Assembly: GCA_910586715.1 (NCBI GenBank)
Contig: CAJUJG010000004.1
Location: 83,541 to 147,540 of the forward strand
Direction of reading: 5' to 3'
DNA length: 64,000 nucleotides
Source: an uncultured Lachnospiraceae bacterium
Lineage (GTDB): Bacteria > Bacillota > Clostridia > Lachnospirales > Lachnospiraceae
The position numbers and the translations under genes are program-made. The notes under the pieces were generated by a model that had not been told where the DNA came from, did not search any database, and was given only the letters and a program-made list of their open reading frames with translations. The first letter of the stretch is position 1; each line of letters begins with the position of its first letter. Below are positions 1-7,812 of this stretch, one piece after another.

Positions 1-116
<116 letters not shown>

Positions 117-142
117 TTAATAAATATACTCCTTTCTTTGCC

Positions 143-197
143 TGCGAATTTGGGCGTAAGCACAAATTTGCTGATTGAAAAATCAAAGATTTTTCAA
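143..197 (-). repeat. Double-hairpin intergenic repeat, copy 1
   Basis: An imperfect hairpin around CACAAATTTG (143-171) is followed by a perfect 10-bp-arm hairpin, TTGAAAAATC / GATTTTTCAA (175-197). Read on the minus strand, the order and core bases match the element at 16281-16332 (GAAAAAT..ATTTTTC, then GCAAATTTGTGCTT). It lies upstream of parA. It is probably a dispersed small repeat or structured untranslated element; its function is unknown. Confidence 0.6.
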
Positions 198-330
198 CTT
201 TTCCTCCCCCTTAAAGTTTTCTGATAATTTTCATTATACCACTAATATTTACGATATGCTATACGTTTTTGTTTTTTTATTGAAGAAATTGTAGGAATTT
301 TGTTGATTTTCTAATGATTTCTAAAAATAA

Positions 331-346
331 TGTTTCACGTGAAACA
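331..346. promoter_or_regulatory. parS centromere-like site 1
   Basis: A perfect 16-bp palindrome TGTTTCACGTGAAACA, identical to the Bacillus parS consensus bound by ParB/Spo0J. It lies in the gap upstream of parA, about 12.5 kb from oriC. Confidence 0.95.
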
Positions 347-382
347 TTTATCTCCTTCTTCTATAATCCCACTTGGACAAAA

Positions 383-949
383 TCACTTCTCTTGGAGCTT
401 CATAAGTAATTTCACAATTCCGTCCCTATTCTTTGCTGTTTTCATAAAAGTTGGTAACTTACTAAATTGATATTCCAATGCTTCCAAAGCTGTCCAAATG
501 TCTGCCGACAAATAAGTAATCAAATATTGCAAATGTTCTCTATTCAATGCCCAAATTACTTTCCCTCTATATTGCGCTTGAAAATAAAGTGGATAATGAA
601 AATATGGATTCTCCGCATTTCGCACATTTTGAAATATAATCTTTTGCTCATTCATATCTTTTACGACATCACCTGCAATCAGTTCCCCGCAATAAGGACA
701 CTTCACTTTTACTTTTTTCCCATGAACTTTATGTTTTGGAATTATATTCCGAAAAAACCGACCTGTCAATGTACATTGAGCATTTATTTCCATATTATCT
801 ACTCCGCATGAAACAGTTTCCTGTTTAGCATAACATGAATCACACTGGAATAATGCTATATTTTTTTCTCTATCAAAATGCACTGTTCCCGCACTTCCGC
901 AGTGCGGACAAATAACCATCATGTCTGTCCAAAATAATCCCTTAGCCAT
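383..949 (-). CDS. Zinc-ribbon hypothetical protein (188 aa)
   Basis: I do not recognise the family. The N-terminal part has CPHC (about residues 14-17) and CDSC (about 36-39), a typical zinc ribbon. A second set follows, with CPYC near residue 82 and another Cys near residue 59. The remainder is mixed alpha/beta with many aromatic residues and no membrane segment or signal peptide. The start ATG is at 949. It lies alone between parS site 1 and the GNAT gene and is probably transcribed from its own promoter. A nucleic-acid or protein-binding role is conceivable from the zinc ribbons, but no function can be assigned. Confidence 0.7.
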   Translation of the reverse strand: MAKGLFWTDMMVICPHCGSAGTVHFDREKNIALFQCDSCYAKQETVSCGVDNMEINAQCTLTGRFFRNIIPKHKVHGKKVKVKCPYCGELIAGDVVKDMNEQKIIFQNVRNAENPYFHYPLYFQAQYRGKVIWALNREHLQYLITYLSADIWTALEALEYQFSKLPTFMKTAKNRDGIVKLLMKLQEK

Positions 950-1109
950 ATAATGTATACCCTTCTAATATGCACATTAAATATCTCTCAATTTGTCAGC
1001 TTCACTTTTGTACCTGAATAACACAATTATTTTCAAGAACAACTATTATTGATACTACATTTTTATAGTAATCTCTTATATATTAAAACCTTGTCTGCCA
1101 ATCTAATAC

Positions 1110-1526
1110 TTATTTACGAATGACCTTCCTCATTCCAAAACCACAACACTCATGCGGAATTTTTTTAAATCCTATCTTCTCATAAAAGCTTTCTTTCCCT
1201 TTTTCCGCAATAAGCTGTATACTGGAACGCCCTCCGACAGGTGTTTCCCCGCTTACATATGTAATCAGCATGTTTATAATCTCAATACCAATTCCTTTTT
1301 TCTGATAATCAGGACACACAGCAATATCAACAATCATATAATACATACCGTCGCCCGTCAGTCTTCCCATACCAACTGCATCTCCATAATCGTCTACTGC
1401 AATCACTGTATATATACTATTTAAAAGTGCTTTTTGCGTCTGTTCTTTTGAAAAATTCATCCAACCGACACTTTCCCGCAGATTAAAATAATCTTCATAA
1501 GTCAAAACATTTTCCTTATATTCCAT
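1110..1526 (-). CDS. GNAT family N-acetyltransferase
   Basis: A small single-domain protein of the GCN5-related N-acetyltransferase fold, which transfers an acetyl group from acetyl-CoA to an amine. The acetyl-CoA pyrophosphate-binding loop is visible as QKKGIG, after the strand MIVDIAVCPDY. The C-terminal FYEKIGFKKIP is the usual GNAT end motif. The ATG at 1526 has AAAGGA about 9 bases upstream and is preferred to an in-frame TTG at 1535. It follows the 1548-1910 gene by about 20 bases, so the two are probably one operon. The substrate is unknown. Confidence 0.88.
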   Translation of the reverse strand: MEYKENVLTYEDYFNLRESVGWMNFSKEQTQKALLNSIYTVIAVDDYGDAVGMGRLTGDGMYYMIVDIAVCPDYQKKGIGIEIINMLITYVSGETPVGGRSSIQLIAEKGKESFYEKIGFKKIPHECCGFGMRKVIRK

Positions 1527-1547
1527 ACCATTCAATCCTTTAACATT

Positions 1548-1910
1548 TCAAGTATAACGCAGCAATTCCTGACAATGTCCACTAATTATCCAATATTCAA
1601 GCTTTGCAATAATCTCTGCTTTCACCCTTGTATGAAACACTTCTATTGGACATTCAAATGGTTTATCCTTCTTCGTATCTACAAGGTATAGCACATATTC
1701 CCCTGTAACATCCATAGAAGGATACCACCCCAAATCTATCAAAAGCTTATGATTTTTTAACTGCAATAAGTCTTCGACCAACTCGAAACGATACTTTTCA
1801 CCGTCTTTTTCTAAGTCATATATTGAAAAATTATTGTATTGCACTGTCCAACCGGAAGGTATTCTCAAGGGCTGTCTTTCATAGATATTTTTCCAACCTG
1901 ATAACCATAT
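1548..1910 (-). CDS. Hypothetical protein with unusual start (ATA or TTG)
   Basis: A family I do not recognise, rich in aromatic residues. The first standard start is TTG at 1868, giving 106 residues. The frame stays open upstream and reads as convincing protein, beginning WLSGWKNIYERQP, back to an ATA codon at 1910. AAAGGAG sits at 1913-1919, just ahead of it. An ATG one frame away (1908) with the same ribosome site gives only nine codons. So the gene either starts at ATA, uses the downstream TTG, or has a one-base frameshift right after its original ATG. It is probably co-transcribed with the GNAT gene. Confidence 0.6.
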   Translation of the reverse strand: MWLSGWKNIYERQPLRIPSGWTVQYNNFSIYDLEKDGEKYRFELVEDLLQLKNHKLLIDLGWYPSMDVTGEYVLYLVDTKKDKPFECPIEVFHTRVKAEIIAKLEYWIISGHCQELLRYT

Positions 1911-1953
1911 TGCTCCTTTCCCCCTAAAAGACAGACTATAAAATTATCTTAGC

Positions 1954-2231
1954 TTAATATTTAATAAACAAGTTTTTGCATTGTTTTCCATCTTCATTTT
2001 CGCCATCTTTATCATTACTATATACAATGATCTGTTCTATATCTTACTCCATCATAATCCTATACTTCATTCTACTACCTACTATTGGCAAAATTTCTTC
2101 CGTATATTTAACTGTTTATCAGCAATCCATTATAATCTATTTCACAGTAATTATCTTCAAAATCATAGAGCCATATTCTATCACATTTCAAACGCAAACT
2201 CTTCACTTAAATATCTCACAAAAATATCCAT
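1954..2231 (-). pseudogene. Decayed small gene with two frameshifts and one stop
   Basis: Minus-strand translation gives protein-like segments in successive frames: MDIFVRYLSEEF, then DRIWLYDFEDNYCEIDYNG, then KYTEEILPIVGSRMKYRIM. An in-frame TAA follows, then DIEQIIVYSNDKDGENEDGK, ending at a TAA at 1954. The segments abut in order with no spacer, as expected for one gene of about 90 codons broken by two indels and a nonsense change. The original function is not recognisable. Confidence 0.5.
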
Positions 2232-2398
2232 TTAATTGATAAGTCCCTCGATACTCTATAAATCTCTACTTCACCATATAATATAAAATCCTCTTGATAA
2301 GTATATGCTGCAAACATCACTCCTGTTGAATTAATCACTGTCTGCTGTACAATCTCCATAGTAATAGGATAAAACAACCATAGTATATTATTTAGCAT
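2216..2398 (-). CDS. Small hypothetical protein, possibly a gene fragment
   Basis: A 60-codon frame whose second half (VQQTVINSTGVMFAAYTYQE, then a further acidic and aromatic stretch) looks like real protein. It overlaps the start of the decayed gene at 1954-2231 by 16 bases, as in a translationally coupled pair. The hydrophobic first dozen residues may not belong to it. It lies in a decayed neighbourhood, so it may itself be a remnant. No family is recognised. Confidence 0.3.
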   Translation of the reverse strand: MLNNILWLFYPITMEIVQQTVINSTGVMFAAYTYQEDFILYGEVEIYRVSRDLSIKWIFL

Positions 2399-2453
2399 AA
2401 GAAGTCAAATACCTCACAATACGCTTACGAATAATTAAAATACAACAGAATTG

Positions 2454-2510
2454 CGGGGTATCCGACCCTTGCGGCAGTCGTCAAATCTCTGCAAGCAGAC
2501 ATTTGACTCG
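2454..2510. repeat. 13-bp-arm hairpin repeat, copy 1
   Basis: Arms at 2480-2492 and 2495-2507 (GTCAAATCTCTGC / GCAGACATTTGAC) pair with one mismatch around a 2-base loop. A second GC-rich inverted repeat (GGGGTATCCGACCC) lies just left of it. The same hairpin architecture and the core GCAGACATTTGACT recur at 22714-22741. It is a probable dispersed intergenic repeat. Confidence 0.6.
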
Positions 2511-2532
2511 TTGTTCACGGAAATAAATATTC

Positions 2533-2744
2533 TCACGCAAAAAAATACACTCCTCGATCAATGTAGAATATGGAACAATTAAAAGCAATCTCTTTAAAAC
2601 AATTATCTTTTACTATTCAAAGTGAAATAGTTTTTGGAGAATATGCATAATCCTTATCTACAATAATAATAACCTTATCATATACAAATAAGGCGGTTCT
2701 AATTGAATTGAAATATTATAATCCATTACTTGTACTTTTTTCAT
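2533..2744 (-). pseudogene. Decayed small gene with frameshift and in-frame stop
   Basis: On the minus strand ATG at 2744 starts MKKVQVMDYNISIQLEPPYL. A one-base shift then gives VYDKVIIIVDKDYAYSPKTI, an in-frame TGA at 2617-2619, and then KDNCFKEIAFNCSIFYIDRG up to a TGA at 2533. The continuous protein-like reading across one shift and one stop marks a gene of about 70 codons in decay. No family is recognised. Confidence 0.5.
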
Positions 2745-2799
2745 TTAAAACCCCATCACTACAAAATTTACAATAATAAAATGAACACTGCCTTTCTAA

Positions 2800-2815
2800 T
2801 GTTTCACGTGAAACA
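2800..2815. promoter_or_regulatory. parS centromere-like site 2
   Basis: A second perfect TGTTTCACGTGAAACA palindrome, 2.47 kb from the first, in non-coding DNA between decayed genes. Clustered parS sites near the origin are the normal arrangement for ParB loading. Confidence 0.95.
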
Positions 2816-2966
2816 TTCTTTATTTAGCAACTTTCTTTACCTGTTTTATATGTATTTATTTTATAATCTTAAAATATTTCAATTAAGCCCTACTCTATCG
2901 TATTTACAATCATCTGTGTATTTCATGTTTTGACTTTAAGAATAGAATTATTCTAATTATCTGCAA

Positions 2967-3161
2967 TTAGTAGTTCAGCCCATTTATCATTTTTATGGTG
3001 ATTAATCTGCTGAATAAATTAAATGTCATAGAAATTATTCTTCTCGGCACTATATAACATATCGGAACCATCACTGTATTAAGTAACATGAAGAAAAAAA
3101 ATATGAATTCTCTCAAGTAAATTTCAATAATCTTAACCCTTTCCCATTTTCTGATTAGCAT
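2967..3161 (-). CDS. Doubtful small hydrophobic ORF
   Basis: A 64-codon frame with a basic start and one or two hydrophobic stretches (FIFFFFMLLNTVMVPICYIV). No ribosome site or family is convincing. It lies among decayed genes in very AT-rich DNA, where chance frames are often hydrophobic. It may be a membrane-protein fragment or noise. Confidence 0.2.
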   Translation of the reverse strand: MLIRKWERVKIIEIYLREFIFFFFMLLNTVMVPICYIVPRRIISMTFNLFSRLITIKMINGLNY

Positions 3162-3301
3162 TTTACTATACTACGTACGTTTTATATCATTTATTATTTA
3201 ACTGTATAGTACACAATCAATCATAAAAATAATCTTACAATTTTTATAAAATCTCAAAATTACTATAATACATGTTTTGCAATTAAAATGTATGTTTATA
3301 G

Positions 3302-3526
3302 GCTTGTCTTCCATTAATCTGTTTCGCAGATGCCTACAATGTAATGGCAAGCAATCACATTTATAGAAAACATCTTACGGAAGAAACAATTCTCCAAGAA
3401 ATAAGGCGCTGCAGCAAATCACAGTTTAATCCATCTATGGCAGATTCATTTATTCAATTAGTAAAAGAAAACCGTTTACAGGAAATTATACTAGACCTAT
3501 ACAATAATCGGAAAAAGAAAATATGA
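3302..3526 (+). pseudogene. HD-GYP domain C-terminal remnant
   Basis: The frame is open from just after a stop at 3299 and reads FADAYNVMASNHIYRKHL, then RRCSKSQFNPSMADSFIQLV. This matches the end of HD-GYP c-di-GMP phosphodiesterase domains (consensus around ADxYDAMTSDRxYR and GTQFDP). The HD and GYP catalytic motifs and everything upstream are missing, so this is a fragment of about 75 codons. An internal ATG at 3344 could give a 60-residue peptide, but no function is expected. It overlaps the next fragment by ATGA. Confidence 0.6.
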
Positions 3527-3642
3527 CAAATCAAGTTTTGCATCAACTTTTAAAAAATACAGAAAGTTTTGCAAAAAAAGATTTGGATTTACTGACAGGC
3601 GTATACAATAAAACAAATGATGAAGAGATTTTAAAACAATAG
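3523..3642 (+). pseudogene. GGDEF-domain N-terminal remnant
   Basis: ATG at 3523 overlaps the HD-GYP remnant's stop. The 39 codons read MTNQVLHQLLKNTESFAKKD followed by LDLLTGVYNKTNDEEIL, then TAG. D(x)LTG(L/V)YN is the first motif of GGDEF diguanylate cyclase domains. The GG(D/E)EF active site is absent. With its neighbour this looks like a former pair of c-di-GMP turnover or response-regulator genes, now mostly deleted. Confidence 0.5.
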
Positions 3643-3701
3643 CTCATATATTAGACTCCCTCTAGAGATTAAAAATAAATTATTATTTTAGACCTCCTTT
3701 T

Positions 3702-4346
3702 TTAATCATCCAAAGAAACCAATCCATTCCGAATACAAAAAACTGCAGCCTGTGTACGGTCACTACATTCAATCTTTCTAAAAATATTGGATAAATGATT
3801 CTTTACTGTCCTCTCACTAATATAAAGCTTACTGCCAATATCCTTATTCAATAATCCCGCCGCTACAAGCTTTAAAACCTCAACTTCTCTATTCGAAAGA
3901 GATTCAACTTTCTCTCTATCCAAATCACGCGCAATCAGTTTAGAATTTAAAACAGGAATCATACTAGGCTGTATAAATTTTTCACCTTCATAGACACAAT
4001 GAATCGCCCGAATCAACTCATGTGAATCCGAATCCTTCAAAAGATAACCGTCCGCCCCCATATCAAGAGATTTAATTAAATATTCCATTTCACTATGTAC
4101 TGTAAGCATTAAAATCCTGGGACAGATTTTCTTCCTCACAAGAATTTCTAAAACCTCCATCCCATTAATATCCGGCATATTAATATCAAGCAGCAAAACA
4201 TCAGGTTTTCTGTAACGCAATTTTTCGATACACTCATTCCCATTATCAGCCTCATCAATAACACGAATTCGATTATCAAATTCGATCAGATTTTTCAATC
4301 CCTCACGAACCATTTTATGATCATCAGCTATCATAACATGAATCAT
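3702..4346 (-). CDS. NarL/FixJ-type response regulator
   Basis: 214 residues. An N-terminal receiver domain (about 1-120) has acidic residues in IADDH, phospho-acceptor Asp in LLLDINMPDING, and conserved Lys in LLKDSDS. A C-terminal LuxR-type helix-turn-helix (about 150-210) carries LSNREVEVLKLVAAG and KDIGSKLYISERTVKNHLSN. It is a DNA-binding transcription factor activated by phosphorylation. It lies 38 bases downstream of the histidine kinase at 4385-5008 in the same direction, so the two form a two-component operon. It resembles DegU/LiaR-type regulators; the target genes are unknown. Confidence 0.9.
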   Translation of the reverse strand: MIHVMIADDHKMVREGLKNLIEFDNRIRVIDEADNGNECIEKLRYRKPDVLLLDINMPDINGMEVLEILVRKKICPRILMLTVHSEMEYLIKSLDMGADGYLLKDSDSHELIRAIHCVYEGEKFIQPSMIPVLNSKLIARDLDREKVESLSNREVEVLKLVAAGLLNKDIGSKLYISERTVKNHLSNIFRKIECSDRTQAAVFCIRNGLVSLDD

Positions 4347-4384
4347 AATACAAAACCTCTTTTACCAATATTTTAACAAAATTT

Positions 4385-5008
4385 CTAAATTGAAACCGGA
4401 ATCATCACATGAATAGATGTACCTCTTTCATTTGAAATAATTTCCATTTCTCCTGACAGCAATTCAACCCGCTCCTTCATAATAGAAAGTCCAAAATGAT
4501 TACCAACAATCCTGCTGTTAAATCCAACTCCATCATCAGCAATTGAAATATTAATCTTATCACTATTATGTTTCACAAAAACAAATACCTTCTTCGCCTT
4601 AGAATGCTTCATTATATTCTGACAAGCCTCATTTACAATACGATAAACAGATAACGCCGTAACACCATCCGTCATACTGACATTATCGACATCAAAATGC
4701 ACATCATATCCCTCTTCATTAAGCTTGTCATGCAATCTTTCAAATGCAGCATCATATCCAATATCATCAAAAATCATCGGACGCAAATCATAGATTGTAT
4801 CACGAACGCCGTCCATAATCAATCGAACCTGCTTTTTTGCCAAAGCAAGCTCCAATTTTGCCTGCACAAGATCCTGGTCCATATAAAGCATTGCAAGCTC
4901 TAGCTTTTGCGACAAACATACAATATCCTGAACTGTATCATCATGCAGCTTTTCCGCTATCCTTTTTCTCTCCGCCTCCTGCATACGAAGAATTTCCTTA
5001 TTATACAT
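4385..5008 (-). CDS. Soluble DegS/NarX-type sensor histidine kinase
   Basis: 207 residues with no membrane segment. The N-terminal HisKA_3 dimerisation domain contains ERKRIAEKLHDDTVQDIV, with the phosphorylatable His. The HATPase domain follows, with NEACQNIMKHSKA (N box) and ISIADDGVGF (G1 box). There is almost no sensor region before HisKA_3, so the signal is probably cytoplasmic or comes from a partner, as for DegS. The gene precedes the response regulator gene. The pair sits between rsmG and the parA side, where canonical Firmicutes origin blocks carry noc or parA/parB genes. Confidence 0.88.
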   Translation of the reverse strand: MYNKEILRMQEAERKRIAEKLHDDTVQDIVCLSQKLELAMLYMDQDLVQAKLELALAKKQVRLIMDGVRDTIYDLRPMIFDDIGYDAAFERLHDKLNEEGYDVHFDVDNVSMTDGVTALSVYRIVNEACQNIMKHSKAKKVFVFVKHNSDKINISIADDGVGFNSRIVGNHFGLSIMKERVELLSGEMEIISNERGTSIHVMIPVSI

Positions 5009-5025
5009 TTATAATCCCCCTGTTC

Positions 5026-5754
5026 TTATAATGGCTCTTTTGTTGGAATTCCAGCCTTGCGCGGATATTTTTTCGGCGTATCCTTCACTTTTTGTATTAC
5101 AACAAGATTTCTGTAAATATTGGAGTTAGGTAAAACAAACTCAATCTGATTCAATAGTGTTCCGCCAAGTAAACAAACCGCTTTTTCGGCAGCAGTCACC
5201 TCCTCTGCAATTTTTTCTGACTTATAAGAAATAAAATATCCTCCTGTTTTTACATACGGAATACAATATTCCGACAAAGAAGACAAATTTGCAACGGCGC
5301 GCGAAACACAGACATCAAAATGCTCCCGAAGCAAATTTGGCTTTGCAAAATCCTCTGCTCTTCCATGTATTGCATTAATCTCCTTCAGTTCAAGCTCATC
5401 AATTACTTTATTCAAAAACTTTACCCGTTTTCCCAAAGAATCCAACAAAGTAATCTTTAAATTTGGAAAAGCAATCTTTAACGGAATTCCCGGAAAACCT
5501 GCACCCGTACCAATATCCGCAATTAAAAGCGATTTTGTACAATCAATCGCCCTACAAAGCGAAAGGCTGTCCAAAAAGTGTTTTGTACAAACCTCCTCAA
5601 ATTCTGTAATTGCCGTCAAATTCATAAAATTGTTCCACTCAATCAAAAGCTCATAATAGCGCAAAAACTGCCTAAGCTGAGTATCACTCATCTTTAATCC
5701 AAACTCTTCCAATCCGCCTTTAAAAGAAATAAGATCATATTTATCAAAATCCAT
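5026..5754 (-). CDS. rsmG: 16S rRNA (guanine527-N7)-methyltransferase RsmG
   Basis: 242 residues, the normal length for RsmG (GidB), a SAM-dependent methyltransferase of the 530 loop of 16S rRNA. The SAM motif I is visible as ADIGTGAGFPGIPLKI near residues 79-94. Also family-like are MNLTAITEFEEVCTKHFLDS upstream and FDVCVSRAVANLSSLSEY downstream. It follows mnmG by 40 bases in the conserved mnmE-mnmG-rsmG order. The basic C-terminal tail (KYPRKAGIPTKEPL) matches homologues. Confidence 0.97.
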   Translation of the reverse strand: MDFDKYDLISFKGGLEEFGLKMSDTQLRQFLRYYELLIEWNNFMNLTAITEFEEVCTKHFLDSLSLCRAIDCTKSLLIADIGTGAGFPGIPLKIAFPNLKITLLDSLGKRVKFLNKVIDELELKEINAIHGRAEDFAKPNLLREHFDVCVSRAVANLSSLSEYCIPYVKTGGYFISYKSEKIAEEVTAAEKAVCLLGGTLLNQIEFVLPNSNIYRNLVVIQKVKDTPKKYPRKAGIPTKEPL

Positions 5755-5794
5755 TCACTTCCCCCTTATCTATATTATTTGCAATATATTTATC

Positions 5795-7693
5795 CTATTG
5801 CTCACGCAGATAAACCAAAAGCACTGAAATATCCGCAGGAGAAACACCGCTGATTCGCGATGCCTGACCCACTGAAACAGGTTTCATCTTCTTTAATTTC
5901 TGTCTCGCTTCAAGCCGCAGACTTCCAATCGAATCATAGTCAATATCCACAGGTATTTTTTTCTTTTCCATTTTTTTATACTGTTCTACCTGCTTAAGCT
6001 GTCTGCTGATATAACCTTCATATTTTATTTCAATATTAACCTGCTCAATCACATTATCGGGAAGCCATTTCCGTTCCTTATCAATTGTAGCCAAAGATTC
6101 ATAAGAAAGTTCCGGACGACACATTAATTCCGCAAGCGTAGCGCTTGTTTTTAACGGCGAACTTCCTTGAGAAATCAAAAAATCCTGATATTCCTTCGCC
6201 GCACCAATAGAAGTATTCTTTAGCCGCTCAATTTCCTTTTCCGTCATATACTTCTTTGCCAGCATTTCGTCCATCTCAATTTTCGATACAAGTCCTACCT
6301 GAAATCCAATTTTTCGAAGACGTAAATCCGCATTATCCTGCCGCAATAAAAGTCGGTACTCCGCACGCGAAGTCATCATCCGGTATGGCTCAAAATTCTC
6401 CTTTGTCACCAAATCATCAATCAGCACGCCGATATACGCCTGTGAACGGTCAAGTACAATCTGTTCTTTCTCCTGAATAAAGAGCGATGCATTGATTCCG
6501 GCAATCAAACCTTGTGCCGCCGCTTCTTCATAACCGCTGCTCCCGTTAAACTGCCCGCCGCTGAAAAGACCCAAAATCCGCTTAAATTCAAGCGTCGGAT
6601 AAAGCTGCTCCGGATTGATGCAGTCATACTCAATCGCATAAGCATTTTTCACAATTTTACAATGCTCAAGTCCCGGAACCGTACGATACATAGAAAGCTG
6701 AACATCCTCCGGTAACGACGAGCTCATTCCTCCCACATACATCTCATTTGTATGAAGTCCTTCCGGTTCAATAAATACCTGATGCCGCTCTTTATCCGCA
6801 AACTTAACCACCTTGTCCTCAATGGACGGACAGTAACGCGGTCCCGTTCCCTCAATAATCCCTGCATAAATCGGTGAACGGTCGAGATTCGCCCGGATAA
6901 TATCATGCGTCTTTTCATTCGTATAAGTCAGCCAGCATGAAACCTGATCAATCTGTACATCATCAGGATTTGTCGAAAATGAAAATGGAACAACCTTCTC
7001 ATCTCCAAGCTGCTCCTCCATTTTGTCAAAATCAATTGATCGTTTATCCATTCTTGCAGGCGTTCCTGTCTTAAATCTACGCATCTCCACACCAAGAGAT
7101 ACCAAAGAATCCGTCAGATAATTTGCCGCCTGCAGACCATTTGGTCCCGTATATGTAATCGCTTCCCCACACAGACAACGCGCTTTTAAATAAGTACCCG
7201 TACAAAGAATAACCGCCTTTGCCTCATAGACAGCACCCGTATATGTTTTCACACCTGTTATTTTTTTAACATATTGTCCTCCCTGTGCGGACAAATCCTC
7301 TGCTAAAAGCTCCACAACCTCGGACTGCTTAATTGTCAAATGCTCCTGATTTTCAAGAACCTTGCGCATCGCTCTCGAATACTCCGCCTTATCAGCCTGC
7401 GCCCTAAGCGAATGTACTGCAGGTCCCTTTGAACGATTTAACATTTTCGACTGTATAAAAGTTTTATCAATCACCTTTCCCATTTCGCCGCCAAGCGCGT
7501 CAATTTCACGTACCAAATGACCCTTTGACGAACCGCCGATATTTGGATTGCACGGCATTAAAGCAATACTATCCACACTCACTGTAAAAATTACCGTTTC
7601 CATCCCCAATCTGGCACATGCAAGCGCCGCCTCACAACCTGCGTGCCCTGCACCTACTACACATACATCTACTTTTTCCCTTATTTCAGACAT
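5795..7693 (-). CDS. mnmG: tRNA uridine-5-carboxymethylaminomethyl modification enzyme MnmG
   Basis: 632 residues, full length. This FAD-dependent enzyme works with MnmE to install the cmnm5 group on U34 of certain tRNAs. The N-terminal FAD-binding Rossmann motif is [19 protein letters not shown]. The family signature around [20 protein letters not shown] follows, then [15 protein letters not shown] and [20 protein letters not shown]. The C-terminal helical domain, which contacts MnmE and tRNA, ends [17 protein letters not shown]. It is encoded in the conserved mnmE-mnmG-rsmG cluster; the gap from mnmE is 119 bases. Confidence 0.98.
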   Translation of the reverse strand: MSEIREKVDVCVVGAGHAGCEAALACARLGMETVIFTVSVDSIALMPCNPNIGGSSKGHLVREIDALGGEMGKVIDKTFIQSKMLNRSKGPAVHSLRAQADKAEYSRAMRKVLENQEHLTIKQSEVVELLAEDLSAQGGQYVKKITGVKTYTGAVYEAKAVILCTGTYLKARCLCGEAITYTGPNGLQAANYLTDSLVSLGVEMRRFKTGTPARMDKRSIDFDKMEEQLGDEKVVPFSFSTNPDDVQIDQVSCWLTYTNEKTHDIIRANLDRSPIYAGIIEGTGPRYCPSIEDKVVKFADKERHQVFIEPEGLHTNEMYVGGMSSSLPEDVQLSMYRTVPGLEHCKIVKNAYAIEYDCINPEQLYPTLEFKRILGLFSGGQFNGSSGYEEAAAQGLIAGINASLFIQEKEQIVLDRSQAYIGVLIDDLVTKENFEPYRMMTSRAEYRLLLRQDNADLRLRKIGFQVGLVSKIEMDEMLAKKYMTEKEIERLKNTSIGAAKEYQDFLISQGSSPLKTSATLAELMCRPELSYESLATIDKERKWLPDNVIEQVNIEIKYEGYISRQLKQVEQYKKMEKKKIPVDIDYDSIGSLRLEARQKLKKMKPVSVGQASRISGVSPADISVLLVYLREQ

Positions 7694-7812
7694 TCTATCA
7701 GTTCCTCTTTCCTACACTTCCCCAACAAGTATAAATTCATTATCAAACAGTACCATTGTATTACATAATTTCATACACGTCAAACTTCCCATAGCATATA
7801 CAATCACTGATT

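Noticed and set aside
467..811. Plus-strand ORF opposite the zinc-ribbon gene
   Set aside because: It is an overlapping frame with no ribosome site and unusual composition; the minus-strand gene has conserved Cys motifs.
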